The notes beneath the pieces were generated by a model, which saw nothing but the letters and a program-made list of their open reading frames with translations, had not been told where the DNA came from and searched no databases. A program made the translations under genes and the position numbers. A DNA stretch of 64,000 nucleotides from an uncultured Bacteroidales bacterium. Its GTDB lineage: Bacteria > Bacteroidota > Bacteroidia > Bacteroidales > Muribaculaceae. Positions within the stretch are counted from its first letter, which is position 1. Each line of letters opens with the position of its first letter. The stretch is from positions 1-64,000 of the forward strand of contig UQMZ01000016.1 of assembly GCA_900542185.1 (NCBI GenBank), given 5' to 3'. Shown here in pieces: positions 44,789-53,499 of the stretch.

Positions 44789-45313
44789 ATGAGCGGTATA
44801 AATTACGATTTAACAAAAATACGCGGCATAGCCCTCGATGTGGACGGCGTGCTTTCCCCTTCCACCATACCTATGGGCACCGACGGCCAGCCTGTGCGCA
44901 TGGTCAACATAAAGGACGGCTATGCCTTGCAGTTGGCAGTCAAGAGAGGACTGATCATATCAATCATAACCGGAGGAAACACCCCCGGCGTGCAGCAACG
45001 CTACTCAAAACTCGGAATCAAGGAAATATATCAGGGGGTTGCCACCAAGATTAATGTATTTCAGGAATGGATGTCGGCGAACTCTCTTAAGCCCGAGGAG
45101 GTTATATATATGGGCGACGACATCCCCGACCTGAAATGCCTGCGTGCCGCCGGCCTATCCTGCTGTCCGCACGATGCGGCATACGAGGTGAAGATGACCT
45201 GCGACTATATCTCGCAGATCGGCGGAGGCTACGGCTGCGTTCGCGATGTGGTGGAGCAGGTGCTGAAAGCCAAGGGATTGTGGATGAACGATGCAGAGGC
45301 CTTCGGCTGGTAA
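44789..45313 (+). CDS. kdsC: KDO 8-phosphate phosphatase (HAD family, KdsC)
   Basis: A 174-residue HAD phosphatase without cap domain, as in KdsC, which forms tetramers. Motifs: ALDVDGVLS (nucleophile D and general acid D), IITGGNT (motif II), TKINVFQEW with the motif III lysine, and YMGDDIPDL (motif IV). KdsC releases phosphate from KDO 8-phosphate in lipopolysaccharide core synthesis. Related YrbI/KDN phosphatases have the same motifs; KdsC is the most likely. Confidence 0.93.
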   Translation: MSGINYDLTKIRGIALDVDGVLSPSTIPMGTDGQPVRMVNIKDGYALQLAVKRGLIISIITGGNTPGVQQRYSKLGIKEIYQGVATKINVFQEWMSANSLKPEEVIYMGDDIPDLKCLRAAGLSCCPHDAAYEVKMTCDYISQIGGGYGCVRDVVEQVLKAKGLWMNDAEAFGW

Positions 45314-45375
45314 CATGAACCGATACCCTCAAACCTATGCGGATGGTCAAATTTTTAAGACTCAAGATTTAATTC

Positions 45376-45957
45376 ATGCTGGATAATCTAAGTAAATATC
45401 ATGTATTGCTGGCGAGCAAGTCGCCTCGCCGTCGCGAACTGCTGTCGCAGCTACGCGTACAGTTTAACGTAGCTTCAATCGGAGGTATCGACGAATCGTA
45501 TCCCGAAGACCTTCCCCGTCTTGAGGTGGCCTCCTATATCGCCAACAAGAAGGCGGACGCATATCTCTCGATGCTGCGTTCCAACGAACTGATCATTACC
45601 GCCGATACAGTCGTGATATTGGGAGACAGAGTGATAGGCAAACCAAAAAATACCGACGAGGCTGTGGAGATGCTGCTCGCGCTGTCCGACCATACTCACC
45701 AGGTCGTGAGTGGCGTCTGCCTCATGACCGTTGAGCGCCGCATATCGTTCACTACCATTACCGATGTCAAATTCGGTCATATCTCCGAAGAAGAAGCGCG
45801 ATATTACGTGGAGAATTACATGCCTCTCGACAAGGCCGGCGCATACGGTATCCAGGAATGGATAGGATGCGTAGCCGTCGAGTCCATTCACGGCTCATTC
45901 TACAACGTCATGGGCCTTCCTGTCCATCAGCTCTACAAAGAGCTCTCCCTGTTCTGA
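45376..45957 (+). CDS. maf: Maf-family nucleoside triphosphate pyrophosphatase
   Basis: A 193-residue house-cleaning enzyme that hydrolyses dTTP, UTP or modified nucleotides. The Maf signature LLASKSPRRRELLSQL is at residues 11-26; other conserved parts are ITADTVVILGDRVIGKPKN and AGAYGIQEW, where the GIQ pattern points to the dTTP/UTP (YhdE) subgroup. Last gene of the operon with kdsC, followed by a strong hairpin. Confidence 0.95.
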   Translation: MLDNLSKYHVLLASKSPRRRELLSQLRVQFNVASIGGIDESYPEDLPRLEVASYIANKKADAYLSMLRSNELIITADTVVILGDRVIGKPKNTDEAVEMLLALSDHTHQVVSGVCLMTVERRISFTTITDVKFGHISEEEARYYVENYMPLDKAGAYGIQEWIGCVAVESIHGSFYNVMGLPVHQLYKELSLF

Positions 45958-45986
45958 TTCTGACATACAGACATCCCTATAAACCA

Positions 45987-46018
45987 ATGCGGCTGAATCC
46001 CCCCGGATTCAGCCGCAT
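45987..46018 (+). other. Perfect 14-bp hairpin after maf without a T run
   Basis: ATGCGGCTGAATCC pairs fully with GGATTCAGCCGCAT around a CCCC loop. Neither side has a T tract, so it is not a standard intrinsic terminator, though its place between convergent maf and sulfatase genes suits 3'-end formation on both strands. Confidence 0.7.
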
Positions 46019-46098
46019 CAACAATACACCTAACACCTATTATCTAATATCGACTATCTATATCTCTTCACTATTCACTATTCACTTCTCACTACTCC
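46019..46098. other. G-poor tract with TTCACTATTCAC-like repeats
   Basis: The plus strand has almost no G and contains near-repeats such as TTCACTATTCACTATTCAC before the end of the sulfatase gene. It resembles the tract at 26325-26396. Confidence 0.45.
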
Positions 46099-47460
46099 TT
46101 ACTTCACCGGAATGAGTCTGGTCATCGGATATTCCACTTTCGGTAGATTCTCCTCCATCCACTTGCGAAGAAGTTCCCGGTGGCGCAACAGTTCGGGACG
46201 GTATTTGCGTTCCACTGCAAGATTGGTCATTTCCAGCCTGTCATTATCCATATCAAACAGCATTTCTCGATTGGCACCGGCTTCATACAGCACATATTTG
46301 TAATGAGGCGTTCGTAATGCCCATCCGTTGGTTCCCCCCGTCTGCGCGAATACTGTCTCGCAGACCACATATTCATTCTGAGAGTCAGCCTCTGGCTTCT
46401 CCACGGCATAACGCAGACTGGTCCCCTTCAGATCTGCGGGCACTTTGCCACCGGCCCAGTCCAGCACGGTCGGTATAAGGTCGATGCCATTGTTCACCAA
46501 CGCATGGCTCACCTTGCCGGCATTCTTGCCGTTCTTGGGGGCGCAGACTATCAACGGAACATTAGCAACTTCTTCCCACAGCACAGTCTTCTGGTTCCAT
46601 TGGTGGGCGCCCTGACCGTCTCCGTGATCGGCGGTGAAGATCACCACTGTGTTGTCCCACAGGTTCAGGTCATCTATCAGATCGACTATCTTTCCCACTT
46701 CTGCATCCACATGCTCTATGAGGCGGAAATATGCGTTACGGTATCTGCGCCAATCATCAGCAGTATACCCCTTTGTAGGATAGAGTCGGTAGCTGCGTTC
46801 CCGTTCCCAACGCAATATGTCTGCGTCATACGGATTTATCTGGAAATTAGGAGGAAGATTCGGACAGCTGTCCAGCGATGTCTCCGGAATATCGGCAAAC
46901 GGCAGTTTCTGTCCACGAGCATATTCGCAGATGTTATGAGGATTGTCGAACGACGCCACTAAGAAGAACGGTTTGCCGCCATGATCACGCCTAATGAATT
47001 CGTTTGCAGCTTCGGCCAGCCCGTAGTCGTCGTGTCCGTGTAGGTTCAGGAACCCGAATGCAACTGAATCGGGGAGCGAGTTGGTGTTGACATGCCATTT
47101 GCCGGAATAGCCGTTGTCATATCCGGCCGCTTCCATCAGGTTTCCTAACGTGCGAGTACGAAGCCATTGAGGCAGAGGGGTCTCGTTCTCCTGCATTTTC
47201 GTTGCCGATGGCATGAAACCTGTGAACATTGCAGAACGCGATGGCCCGCTCAAAGGCAATGCACAATATGTATTGTCAAACCTCACGCCACGCTCGGCCA
47301 GGCGGTCGATGTTCGGTGTCTTGACATTAGTGTTACCGGCACAGCTCAGCGCGTTGGCGCTGTGCTGGTCCGTCATGATGTATATAATATTAGGTGTCGC
47401 GGCTGACAGCTGAAAGCATCCCGCAAGCAATAGGCTTACATTGACTGCTATTTTCTTCAT
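46099..47460 (-). CDS. Exported sulfatase (S1 family, serine-type)
   Basis: A 453-residue sulfatase with a signal peptide (about 1-20, ending LSAA). The metal-binding IMTDQH (about 28-33) and the formylglycine motif S71-G-P-S-R75 are present; the serine form needs the anaerobic anSME maturase, as in Bacteroidales. A distal FTADHGD motif supplies more metal ligands. It removes sulfate esters from a glycan. The neighbouring hybrid regulator and heparinase-like genes suggest a sulfated polysaccharide such as a glycosaminoglycan or a sulfated uronic-acid glycan. The candidate HTCS operator lies upstream. Confidence 0.92.
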   Translation of the reverse strand: MKKIAVNVSLLLAGCFQLSAATPNIIYIMTDQHSANALSCAGNTNVKTPNIDRLAERGVRFDNTYCALPLSGPSRSAMFTGFMPSATKMQENETPLPQWLRTRTLGNLMEAAGYDNGYSGKWHVNTNSLPDSVAFGFLNLHGHDDYGLAEAANEFIRRDHGGKPFFLVASFDNPHNICEYARGQKLPFADIPETSLDSCPNLPPNFQINPYDADILRWERERSYRLYPTKGYTADDWRRYRNAYFRLIEHVDAEVGKIVDLIDDLNLWDNTVVIFTADHGDGQGAHQWNQKTVLWEEVANVPLIVCAPKNGKNAGKVSHALVNNGIDLIPTVLDWAGGKVPADLKGTSLRYAVEKPEADSQNEYVVCETVFAQTGGTNGWALRTPHYKYVLYEAGANREMLFDMDNDRLEMTNLAVERKYRPELLRHRELLRKWMEENLPKVEYPMTRLIPVK

Positions 47461-47485
47461 GGTTGTTTTGTTAACTTTACTGATG

Positions 47486-47548
47486 CAAAATTAACCGGGA
47501 TGTCTCGCAAAGGCATTCCGGTTTGTTTAAAATAACTTCAAATTTGTA
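47486..47548 (-). promoter_or_regulatory. -7 box and phased operator-like repeats upstream of the sulfatase gene
   Basis: TAATTTTG on the complement of 47486-47493 is the -7 box. Upstream on the minus strand, TACAAATTTGAA starts at 47548 and a degenerate copy (7 of 14 positions) starts 21 nt closer, at 47527. The motif matches those upstream of the DUF4861 and second heparinase genes. Confidence 0.5.
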
Positions 47549-47558
47549 GAAATCGACC

Positions 47559-50500
47559 TCAGTTCTTGTTCAATAGCGACGACGGGGAGGCTCCGAAGAA
47601 GTTTTTGAACGCCGTAGCGAAATATGACGGGGTGTTGTAGCCTACCATAGCGCTGACCTCAGCCACGGTGTAGCGGCGTGTCTTGAGCAGTTCGGCAGCC
47701 TTGCGCAGGCGCGTACGGCGGATGAAATCGTTTGTCGATTCTCCGGTCAGCGCCTTCATCTTCAGATGCAGGTTCGACCGGCTCATGCACATCTGCCGAG
47801 CGAACATGTCGGTAGTGAACTGAGAGTCGTCCAGATGCTCGTCCATTATTTTGGTGGCTTTGCTCAGGAACTCCTCGTCGAGAGGATTCTGCGCCATCTT
47901 GGAAGGCTCGATCTCGGCTGTAGAGTTTTGCGAATAATGGCGTATTATGCTTTCGCGTGTTCGTATCAGGTTGCGCACTTTGGCCAGAAGTTCGTCCATA
48001 AGGAAAGGCTTCGGAATGTAGTCGTCGGCGCCTACCTTAAGACCATCGAGACGGTCGACAATATCGGCCTTGGCGGAAAGAAGCAGAACGGGAATATGCG
48101 ATGTGCGCAGGTTGCGTTTTATCGCACGGCACAGCTGCACGCCGTCCATGTCTGGCATCATGACGTCGGAAATCACCAGGTCGACATTATCACTGCCTAA
48201 CACCTCTATAGCCTTGGTACCGTTCGCGGCTGTCAGCACCCGGAAATCATCGGTCATGGCTTCGGACAGATACTTCAGTATCTCGGCGTTGTCATCTACC
48301 ACCAGCACGGTCTTGCACTCATCCGGGGTTTCAGCATTCGTTTCAGTGGCTTCTGTTTCTTCGTCCATAGGCAGCAACGCCGAGATGTCCTCGTTGCGGA
48401 TGTCCCGCTTCACTTTCTGTTCGGCTATCTCCTCAGGCTTATAGTCGTTCTGCCTTACGGGTATCGTCACGGTGAACCTGCTGCCCTGTCCAACGGTGCT
48501 GTCGACGGTGATTGTGCCGTGGTGTAGTTCCACAAGACGCTTCACGAGCGAGAGTCCGATACCATAGCCTCCTGCCGAGTCATTTACCTGATAGAATCGC
48601 GTGAAGATCGTATTGATCTTGTCGGAGGGTATGCCGCAGCCGTTGTCGGATACGTCGAGTAGCAGTTTGCCGTCTGTTTGCGAAAGGTCCACGGTTATCT
48701 TGCCTCCATCCGGGGTATATTTGAAGGCATTGGTAACAAGATTGTTGACTATCAGTTCTATATAATTGGCATCCACGTATGCGGTACTGCCGGCTATGGT
48801 TGAATTGAAGTTGAACTTTATGTGCTTGTTGTCGGCTACGCTCTTATAGGATTCCAGCAGGTCGGCCACAAGCAGATTGATGTCCTGAGGAGCGACGGCC
48901 AGCCTGAACATCCCGAGCTCCGCACGACGATAGTCGAGCAATTGGTTGACTATATGACGTATTCGCATCGTGTTGTTGCGGATGGTGCTGAGTTTCTGCA
49001 TTATCACCGGACCGGGACGCGAATCTATCAGCTCGGTCAGAGGCAGGAGCATCAGCGTCAGCGGCGTGCGCAGTTCGTGCGACATATTGACGAAGAAACG
49101 CACTTTCATCTCGTTCACTTCGTGTTGCGCGTTGCGCTGCTTTTCGAGCAACTGACGTTTCCACACATATCGAGTGGCGAAGTATCCGGCGGTAATTATC
49201 ACAAGCACTAACAGCGTGATAGCCCACCATGTGGCATACCATGGGGGTAGTATCTGGATCTTGACAGTCGCCTCCTTGTCGCTCCACACGCCGTCGTTGT
49301 TGGCGGCGCGTAGACGGAATGTATACGTTCCGGCAGGAAGATTGGAATAGGTTACGGACCTTACACCCTTGGGTGCCGTAATCCATTGCGTGTCTATACC
49401 GTCCAGCATGTACTGGAAACTATTGTCACCCTTCGATATAAAGTCACACGTGGTGAAGTCGATCGTAAAGGTGGTCTGCGAGGCATCAAATACCAGTTTA
49501 CTGGTTTCGTGAATCCCCTTCTTGAGTATTCCAGTTTCGTCACCGGGAGTGACGGGATTGTTGAACAGTCTTATGCCTTCAATTACGGGAATCGGAGCGT
49601 AGTTATTTCGATCCATCACCGTAGGATTGAAATAAGTCAAGCCGTTTAAGCCGCCGAAATACATCAGACCGTTGGATGCGGACAACGCGCTTCGGTCAGA
49701 GAACTGACTGTTGCCCAGACCATCACGGTTACTGTAGGTCTGAATCTTCATGTCCGAGTGATTTAGACAAGCCAGTCCCCGATTTGTTGTTATCCAGATG
49801 TTCGACGACGGATCTTCCAATACGGCATATATTATATCTCCCGGAAGACCCTCGGCGGTACCGAGACGCTGCATTCTGCCCGTCGATTCCTGATATCTGT
49901 AAAGGCCTCTGTGTGTGGCTATCCAGAAAACGTCTGATGTCCGGGATTCCACCACATCGTTGACATGGAATCCAAGTCGTGGCAGCTTCTTCTGCAATGT
50001 CAGCTTACCGTCGTTCTCGACAAAAACCGCGAGACCGTCTTCACCACCGACCCATAGTCTGCCTTTCCTATCACGCATCAGGTTGGTGGTGATTTTAGGC
50101 ATTCCTTCGGGTGTGAATCGCACGGCACGGTATGTGGATGTGTTCAAAAGTGAAAGGCAGTCCAGTGTGGCGAGCCATAGATGACCGGGGGTCTTGGCAG
50201 GAACTATGTCATATACACTGTTTGCCACTTCCCCGTGAGGTGTGATTCCTCCACCCGACAGGCCTAATATAGTAAGACCTCCTATATGAGTGCCTACATA
50301 GACACGTTGCTCACTTTCGTCAATAAATATGGCCTTGATGTCGTTCGAGCCGAGGCCATCGGCCTGAGTACGCTTTACGAACTCTCCGGTAGCGGGATCG
50401 TAAATGTTTAGTCCGGCGCTGTTTGTGCCTATCCATATACGTCCTGCTCGATCCTGTGCAAGAGGTCCTGCAACGTTACCGCTCAGCGAGCGGTTGTCAT

Positions 50501-51479
50501 GCAGATTCGGTGTCAGAGTCGTAAATTGTGTCAGCTGTGGATGGTAGTAGTTCAGCCCGCCGAAATATGTTCCGAGCCATATTCCCCCCTGACTGTCAGC
50601 AAACATCCGTCTGACTGACGAATGGCTCAAGGCGCCGTCCGATCCGGAGGCCGTTTCATGGCGGATTACCTTCTTACGATCCGAGTCAATAATATATAGT
50701 CCCGTAAATGTACCGACCCAAAGTCTTCCCAACGAATCAACAAGCAGAGAGCGGACGTATGTTATGGGGGAATCAGGAACCATACGTTCGAGATACCTCT
50801 TCGTCGGCTCATACGAATACAGACCCATACCCTCTGTACCGGCGAGAAGTCTGTTTTTATCGGGCAAGAGCACGTTGACCTCCATGCCCCCGGCATTACC
50901 TATATCTGTCAGTTTTCCATTGTATAACCGACGTATCTTACCCTCGTATGTTCCGTATATGACATTACCGTTGAACAAGGTTATTGCCGTGATGTGATCC
51001 TGGCCTGTATTGGATACAGGTATGAATTTATTATTCGATTTACTGAACATGTAAAGGCCGGCGTCGGTACCCACGGCAATCCTGTCGGCATCTACAGGCA
51101 TTATGGTCGTAAGCGTGGCCTTGTTCGGGAACTTATGTATGTCGAATTTATCGGAGAGTGTGCCGTGACGCGACAGTGTTCCCGCCGTAATTATCCAGAT
51201 GTCTCCCTGTATGTCATTGGCCACAGCCCGGATGTTATGATCGATGCTATCCGTAACGAAAGTCACGAACCTATTGCCGTCATAACGGTTCAAACCATCG
51301 GGAGTAGCCACCCAGATGTATCCCAGTCTATCCTGACTGATACCGTTTACAGTGGAATGCGACAGCCCCTTGTCTATACCCATGACAGAAAACCGCACAT
51401 CGTGTTTCGCTCCCTGCGATTGCAGCAGGCATGATACTATTGTGGTTATTATCGCTATAATGACAGCCGGACGTTTCAT
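47559..51479 (-). CDS. Hybrid two-component system regulator (HTCS)
   Basis: A 1306-residue one-protein sensor and regulator. In order: signal peptide (1-23), two propeller-like sets of Reg_prop repeats (about 30-640) facing the periplasm, a Y_Y_Y domain (about 660-740), a membrane helix (about 748-770), HisKA with the phospho-accepting histidine in FFVNMSHELRTPL (about 800), HATPase (about 905-1020, N, G1 and G2 boxes visible), a receiver domain (phospho-accepting D about 1103 in ISDVMMPDMDG) and an AraC-type helix-turn-helix (about 1205-1306). HTCS proteins bind an oligosaccharide made by surface enzymes and switch on their polysaccharide locus. Its genes in view are the flanking sulfatase and lyase-like genes. 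Confidence 0.96.
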   Translation of the reverse strand: MKRPAVIIAIITTIVSCLLQSQGAKHDVRFSVMGIDKGLSHSTVNGISQDRLGYIWVATPDGLNRYDGNRFVTFVTDSIDHNIRAVANDIQGDIWIITAGTLSRHGTLSDKFDIHKFPNKATLTTIMPVDADRIAVGTDAGLYMFSKSNNKFIPVSNTGQDHITAITLFNGNVIYGTYEGKIRRLYNGKLTDIGNAGGMEVNVLLPDKNRLLAGTEGMGLYSYEPTKRYLERMVPDSPITYVRSLLVDSLGRLWVGTFTGLYIIDSDRKKVIRHETASGSDGALSHSSVRRMFADSQGGIWLGTYFGGLNYYHPQLTQFTTLTPNLHDNRSLSGNVAGPLAQDRAGRIWIGTNSAGLNIYDPATGEFVKRTQADGLGSNDIKAIFIDESEQRVYVGTHIGGLTILGLSGGGITPHGEVANSVYDIVPAKTPGHLWLATLDCLSLLNTSTYRAVRFTPEGMPKITTNLMRDRKGRLWVGGEDGLAVFVENDGKLTLQKKLPRLGFHVNDVVESRTSDVFWIATHRGLYRYQESTGRMQRLGTAEGLPGDIIYAVLEDPSSNIWITTNRGLACLNHSDMKIQTYSNRDGLGNSQFSDRSALSASNGLMYFGGLNGLTYFNPTVMDRNNYAPIPVIEGIRLFNNPVTPGDETGILKKGIHETSKLVFDASQTTFTIDFTTCDFISKGDNSFQYMLDGIDTQWITAPKGVRSVTYSNLPAGTYTFRLRAANNDGVWSDKEATVKIQILPPWYATWWAITLLVLVIITAGYFATRYVWKRQLLEKQRNAQHEVNEMKVRFFVNMSHELRTPLTLMLLPLTELIDSRPGPVIMQKLSTIRNNTMRIRHIVNQLLDYRRAELGMFRLAVAPQDINLLVADLLESYKSVADNKHIKFNFNSTIAGSTAYVDANYIELIVNNLVTNAFKYTPDGGKITVDLSQTDGKLLLDVSDNGCGIPSDKINTIFTRFYQVNDSAGGYGIGLSLVKRLVELHHGTITVDSTVGQGSRFTVTIPVRQNDYKPEEIAEQKVKRDIRNEDISALLPMDEETEATETNAETPDECKTVLVVDDNAEILKYLSEAMTDDFRVLTAANGTKAIEVLGSDNVDLVISDVMMPDMDGVQLCRAIKRNLRTSHIPVLLLSAKADIVDRLDGLKVGADDYIPKPFLMDELLAKVRNLIRTRESIIRHYSQNSTAEIEPSKMAQNPLDEEFLSKATKIMDEHLDDSQFTTDMFARQMCMSRSNLHLKMKALTGESTNDFIRRTRLRKAAELLKTRRYTVAEVSAMVGYNTPSYFATAFKNFFGASPSSLLNKN

Positions 51480-51504
51480 GTTATCAGATTCTGTTCAGTG
51501 ATTG

Positions 51505-51536
51505 CAAAGTTACGAATTTTTGGGTAAAAATTCAAA
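51505..51536 (-). promoter_or_regulatory. Promoter of the HTCS gene
   Basis: TTTG (complement 51533-51536), 20 nt, TAACTTTG (complement 51505-51512). The -33 box lies in the T run of the terminator of the preceding gene. Confidence 0.85.
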
Positions 51537-51567
51537 ACCACACCTGCCTGTCGCGGCAGGTGTGGTT
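51521..51567 (-). terminator. Intrinsic terminator of the beta-helix gene, fused to the HTCS promoter
   Basis: A perfect 13-bp stem (AACCACACCTGCC with GGCAGGTGTGGTT, loop 6 nt, 51536-51567). Read on the minus strand it is followed by TTTTGAATTTTT, the T-rich tail. The tail contains the -33 box of the HTCS promoter. Confidence 0.8.
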
Positions 51568-51601
51568 AACCCATAATTTATATACCTTAGAAACCCATTT
51601 C

Positions 51602-53266
51602 TTATTTTACATAGACCTTCGTGGCCTTATCGCCCTCAACCTTGATGTAAAGTCCGGGGGTGTTGGGATTGACCCGAATGCCGTTCAGATTGTACCATGC
51701 AGCCTCAGAATAGTTTTCTGCATCAATACCACCTATTCCGGATCCTAAATCCGAGCTAAGTTTCAGATTATTGCCGTCAGCAACAAATTTGTAAGAGCTG
51801 TTTGTGCATTGGAACTGGAAAGGATCTGAACAGTTCTGGAAGTATACGGTATCCAGATTAGGATTCGTAAACGTTACTTTCACTGGCGTGGTGTTATTTA
51901 CGCCCTGAGCGTCTACCGAGTAATTGCCACATATCTGTAAAGAGAGGCTGTTGTCGCCAGACATCGAGTTTCCACTCAGATTAGCTGAAACCAGGGGCTC
52001 GCTGACAATCGGCATATCGGTATCGGTCGCTTCACTCTCAGGACGCAATACAACACAGTTTTCAAACTGAACTCCATTAAGATGCCATGTCCCATCGCCA
52101 TTTGTTCTGTTTTCGATCAATCCATGATTCGCATCCAGCATAGCCTTGCAGTTGATGATCTTGACATTATTCAGATTCAGAACCGCATTACTCTGTGTCT
52201 GGAACAATGGCACTTTGGTCTCGGCCTCATCACCATCCACAGTTATGTTTTCAAAAGTGACATTATCATTCTCTCCCAGTGATACAAGATGATAATTAAC
52301 ATTCTGTCCCCGCGAAATACTTTCAGTTCCTGTAGCTCCCTTAATTGTCAGAGTCTTCCCTCCGACCACAATGCGGCTTCCGGTTAGTGAAATACTCTTG
52401 TTTATGACAAGAGTAGCACCGGATTCAACACTTTCGATAGCTGTCTTCAAGTCCGAGTATCCTGCACCGACTTCTCCTTCGGCTGTGATTGCGGGCATTT
52501 CAGCCAACACCAGATTTCCGTCCTTGGCCTGAAGGATCTTGCCTTCTACTCCACTAAGGGTGAACAGTGTCGGATCCGTGCATTCCTTCACTATAACGGA
52601 ACCCAATTCTCGGGAAGCATCCGATACCAATGTAGCATGGCCGGTAAACCCTGCGGCATTCTTTATGAAGTTATTACCCTTCAGTTGCAAGGACATTTCT
52701 GTATTTCCGGTAAGAGTGACATTACTGTTGTTAACAACAACCTCAGCAGGAACGCCTTCAGCAAGGGTGCAATTTGCTATCCTTACATTGTTGAGTTCTG
52801 CATCAGGAATATTGCTGTTTCCATTGTTTAAGGCAATTATGCCTGTAGCGCTACTCTCGTTTACATCTTCTATCGACACATTCTTCATATATATCGATCC
52901 TCGCCCTATTGCAAAAGGAGAGCGTCCGGTCACTGATTCCGGTTTATTGTCCCTAAATGTGATGTTCTCAATACGTAAAGAAGACTTTGCTTCTTGGAGG
53001 GAAACTACGAATATTCCATGGAATGCGACCTCTACTCCGTCGCTTCCCGTTATGGTTACCTTTTTTATTGTACCTTGAGGTATGGATATCGTTGCTGTTT
53101 CAGTGTAGCTTTCTGAAACATTGATTACAGAGCCGTCTGCCGCATCGGACATCGCTGCCGATATGGACGCATAGTTTGTCTCGCTCCCTTCGATGGTCAC
53201 CTGCGCCGAGAGAGGTAGAGCCCCAAGCGCCGCGCACATCGTCATTACGAGTAATTGCTTGTTCAT
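51602..53266 (-). CDS. Secreted parallel-beta-helix protein with a C-terminal sorting-like domain
   Basis: A 554-residue protein of no named family. A signal peptide (about 1-21, ending LSAQ) is followed by two beta-helix blocks (about 25-255 and 260-490) with many short strands and N/D/T-rich turns (FHGIFVVSLQEA, IENITFRDN, ITLTGNTEMSLQLKGN and VSLGENDNVTFENITVDG), as in pectate-lyase-like or adhesin-type right-handed helices. The two blocks begin alike (NYASISAAMSDAADGSVINV and YSDLKTAIESVESGATLVI), so the protein may be an internal duplication. The C-terminus YNLNGIRVNPNTPGLYIKV and KVYVK looks like the tail often seen on Bacteroidetes surface proteins. Divergent from the DUF4861 gene; could be a glycan-binding or lyase-like surface protein. 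Confidence 0.7.
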   Translation of the reverse strand: MNKQLLVMTMCAALGALPLSAQVTIEGSETNYASISAAMSDAADGSVINVSESYTETATISIPQGTIKKVTITGSDGVEVAFHGIFVVSLQEAKSSLRIENITFRDNKPESVTGRSPFAIGRGSIYMKNVSIEDVNESSATGIIALNNGNSNIPDAELNNVRIANCTLAEGVPAEVVVNNSNVTLTGNTEMSLQLKGNNFIKNAAGFTGHATLVSDASRELGSVIVKECTDPTLFTLSGVEGKILQAKDGNLVLAEMPAITAEGEVGAGYSDLKTAIESVESGATLVINKSISLTGSRIVVGGKTLTIKGATGTESISRGQNVNYHLVSLGENDNVTFENITVDGDEAETKVPLFQTQSNAVLNLNNVKIINCKAMLDANHGLIENRTNGDGTWHLNGVQFENCVVLRPESEATDTDMPIVSEPLVSANLSGNSMSGDNSLSLQICGNYSVDAQGVNNTTPVKVTFTNPNLDTVYFQNCSDPFQFQCTNSSYKFVADGNNLKLSSDLGSGIGGIDAENYSEAAWYNLNGIRVNPNTPGLYIKVEGDKATKVYVK

Positions 53267-53319
53267 GGTTGAGTTTTTTTAGTTGTTTGTAGTTGTTTTG
53301 TTGGTTTGATTTTCTGCCG

Positions 53320-53327
53320 CAAAGTTA
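53320..53327 (-). promoter_or_regulatory. -7 element (TAACTTTG) of the beta-helix gene
   Basis: Matches TAnnTTTG on the complement; the start codon at 53266 is about 53 nt downstream. No clear -33 box. Confidence 0.5.
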
Positions 53328-53368
53328 TAAAATAAAACATATCTATAATATTGAATATGTGCAGTTTG

Positions 53369-53424
53369 TACAATTTTGAAATACGTTTCTACAATTTTGA
53401 AATGTATGTTTACGATATTCGCGA
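53369..53424 (+). promoter_or_regulatory. Phased operator-like repeats between the beta-helix and DUF4861 genes
   Basis: TACAATTTTGAAAT occurs at 53369 and at 53390, exactly 21 bp apart and identical over 14 bases. A degenerate copy (TACGATATTCGCGA) sits at the next 21-bp step (53411), and a weaker one (TATAATATTGAATA) at 53344. The array ends about 33 bp before the -7 box of the DUF4861 promoter, a place suited to an activator such as the HTCS. Confidence 0.6.
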
Positions 53425-53456
53425 CATATTCGAAACCTTCGCGCGTACATTCATTG

Positions 53457-53464
53457 TAATTTTG
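53457..53464 (+). promoter_or_regulatory. -7 element (TAATTTTG) of the DUF4861/heparinase operon
   Basis: TAnnTTTG match, 35 nt before the DUF4861 start codon. There is no TTTG at -33, as expected of a promoter that depends on an activator. Confidence 0.65.
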
Positions 53465-53499
53465 CAACAGAATTATTAAACGCTCACAAACCAAATAAC

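Noticed and set aside
45987..46018. Intrinsic terminator of maf
   Set aside because: Stem is perfect but neither strand has a T run, so it is listed only as a hairpin.
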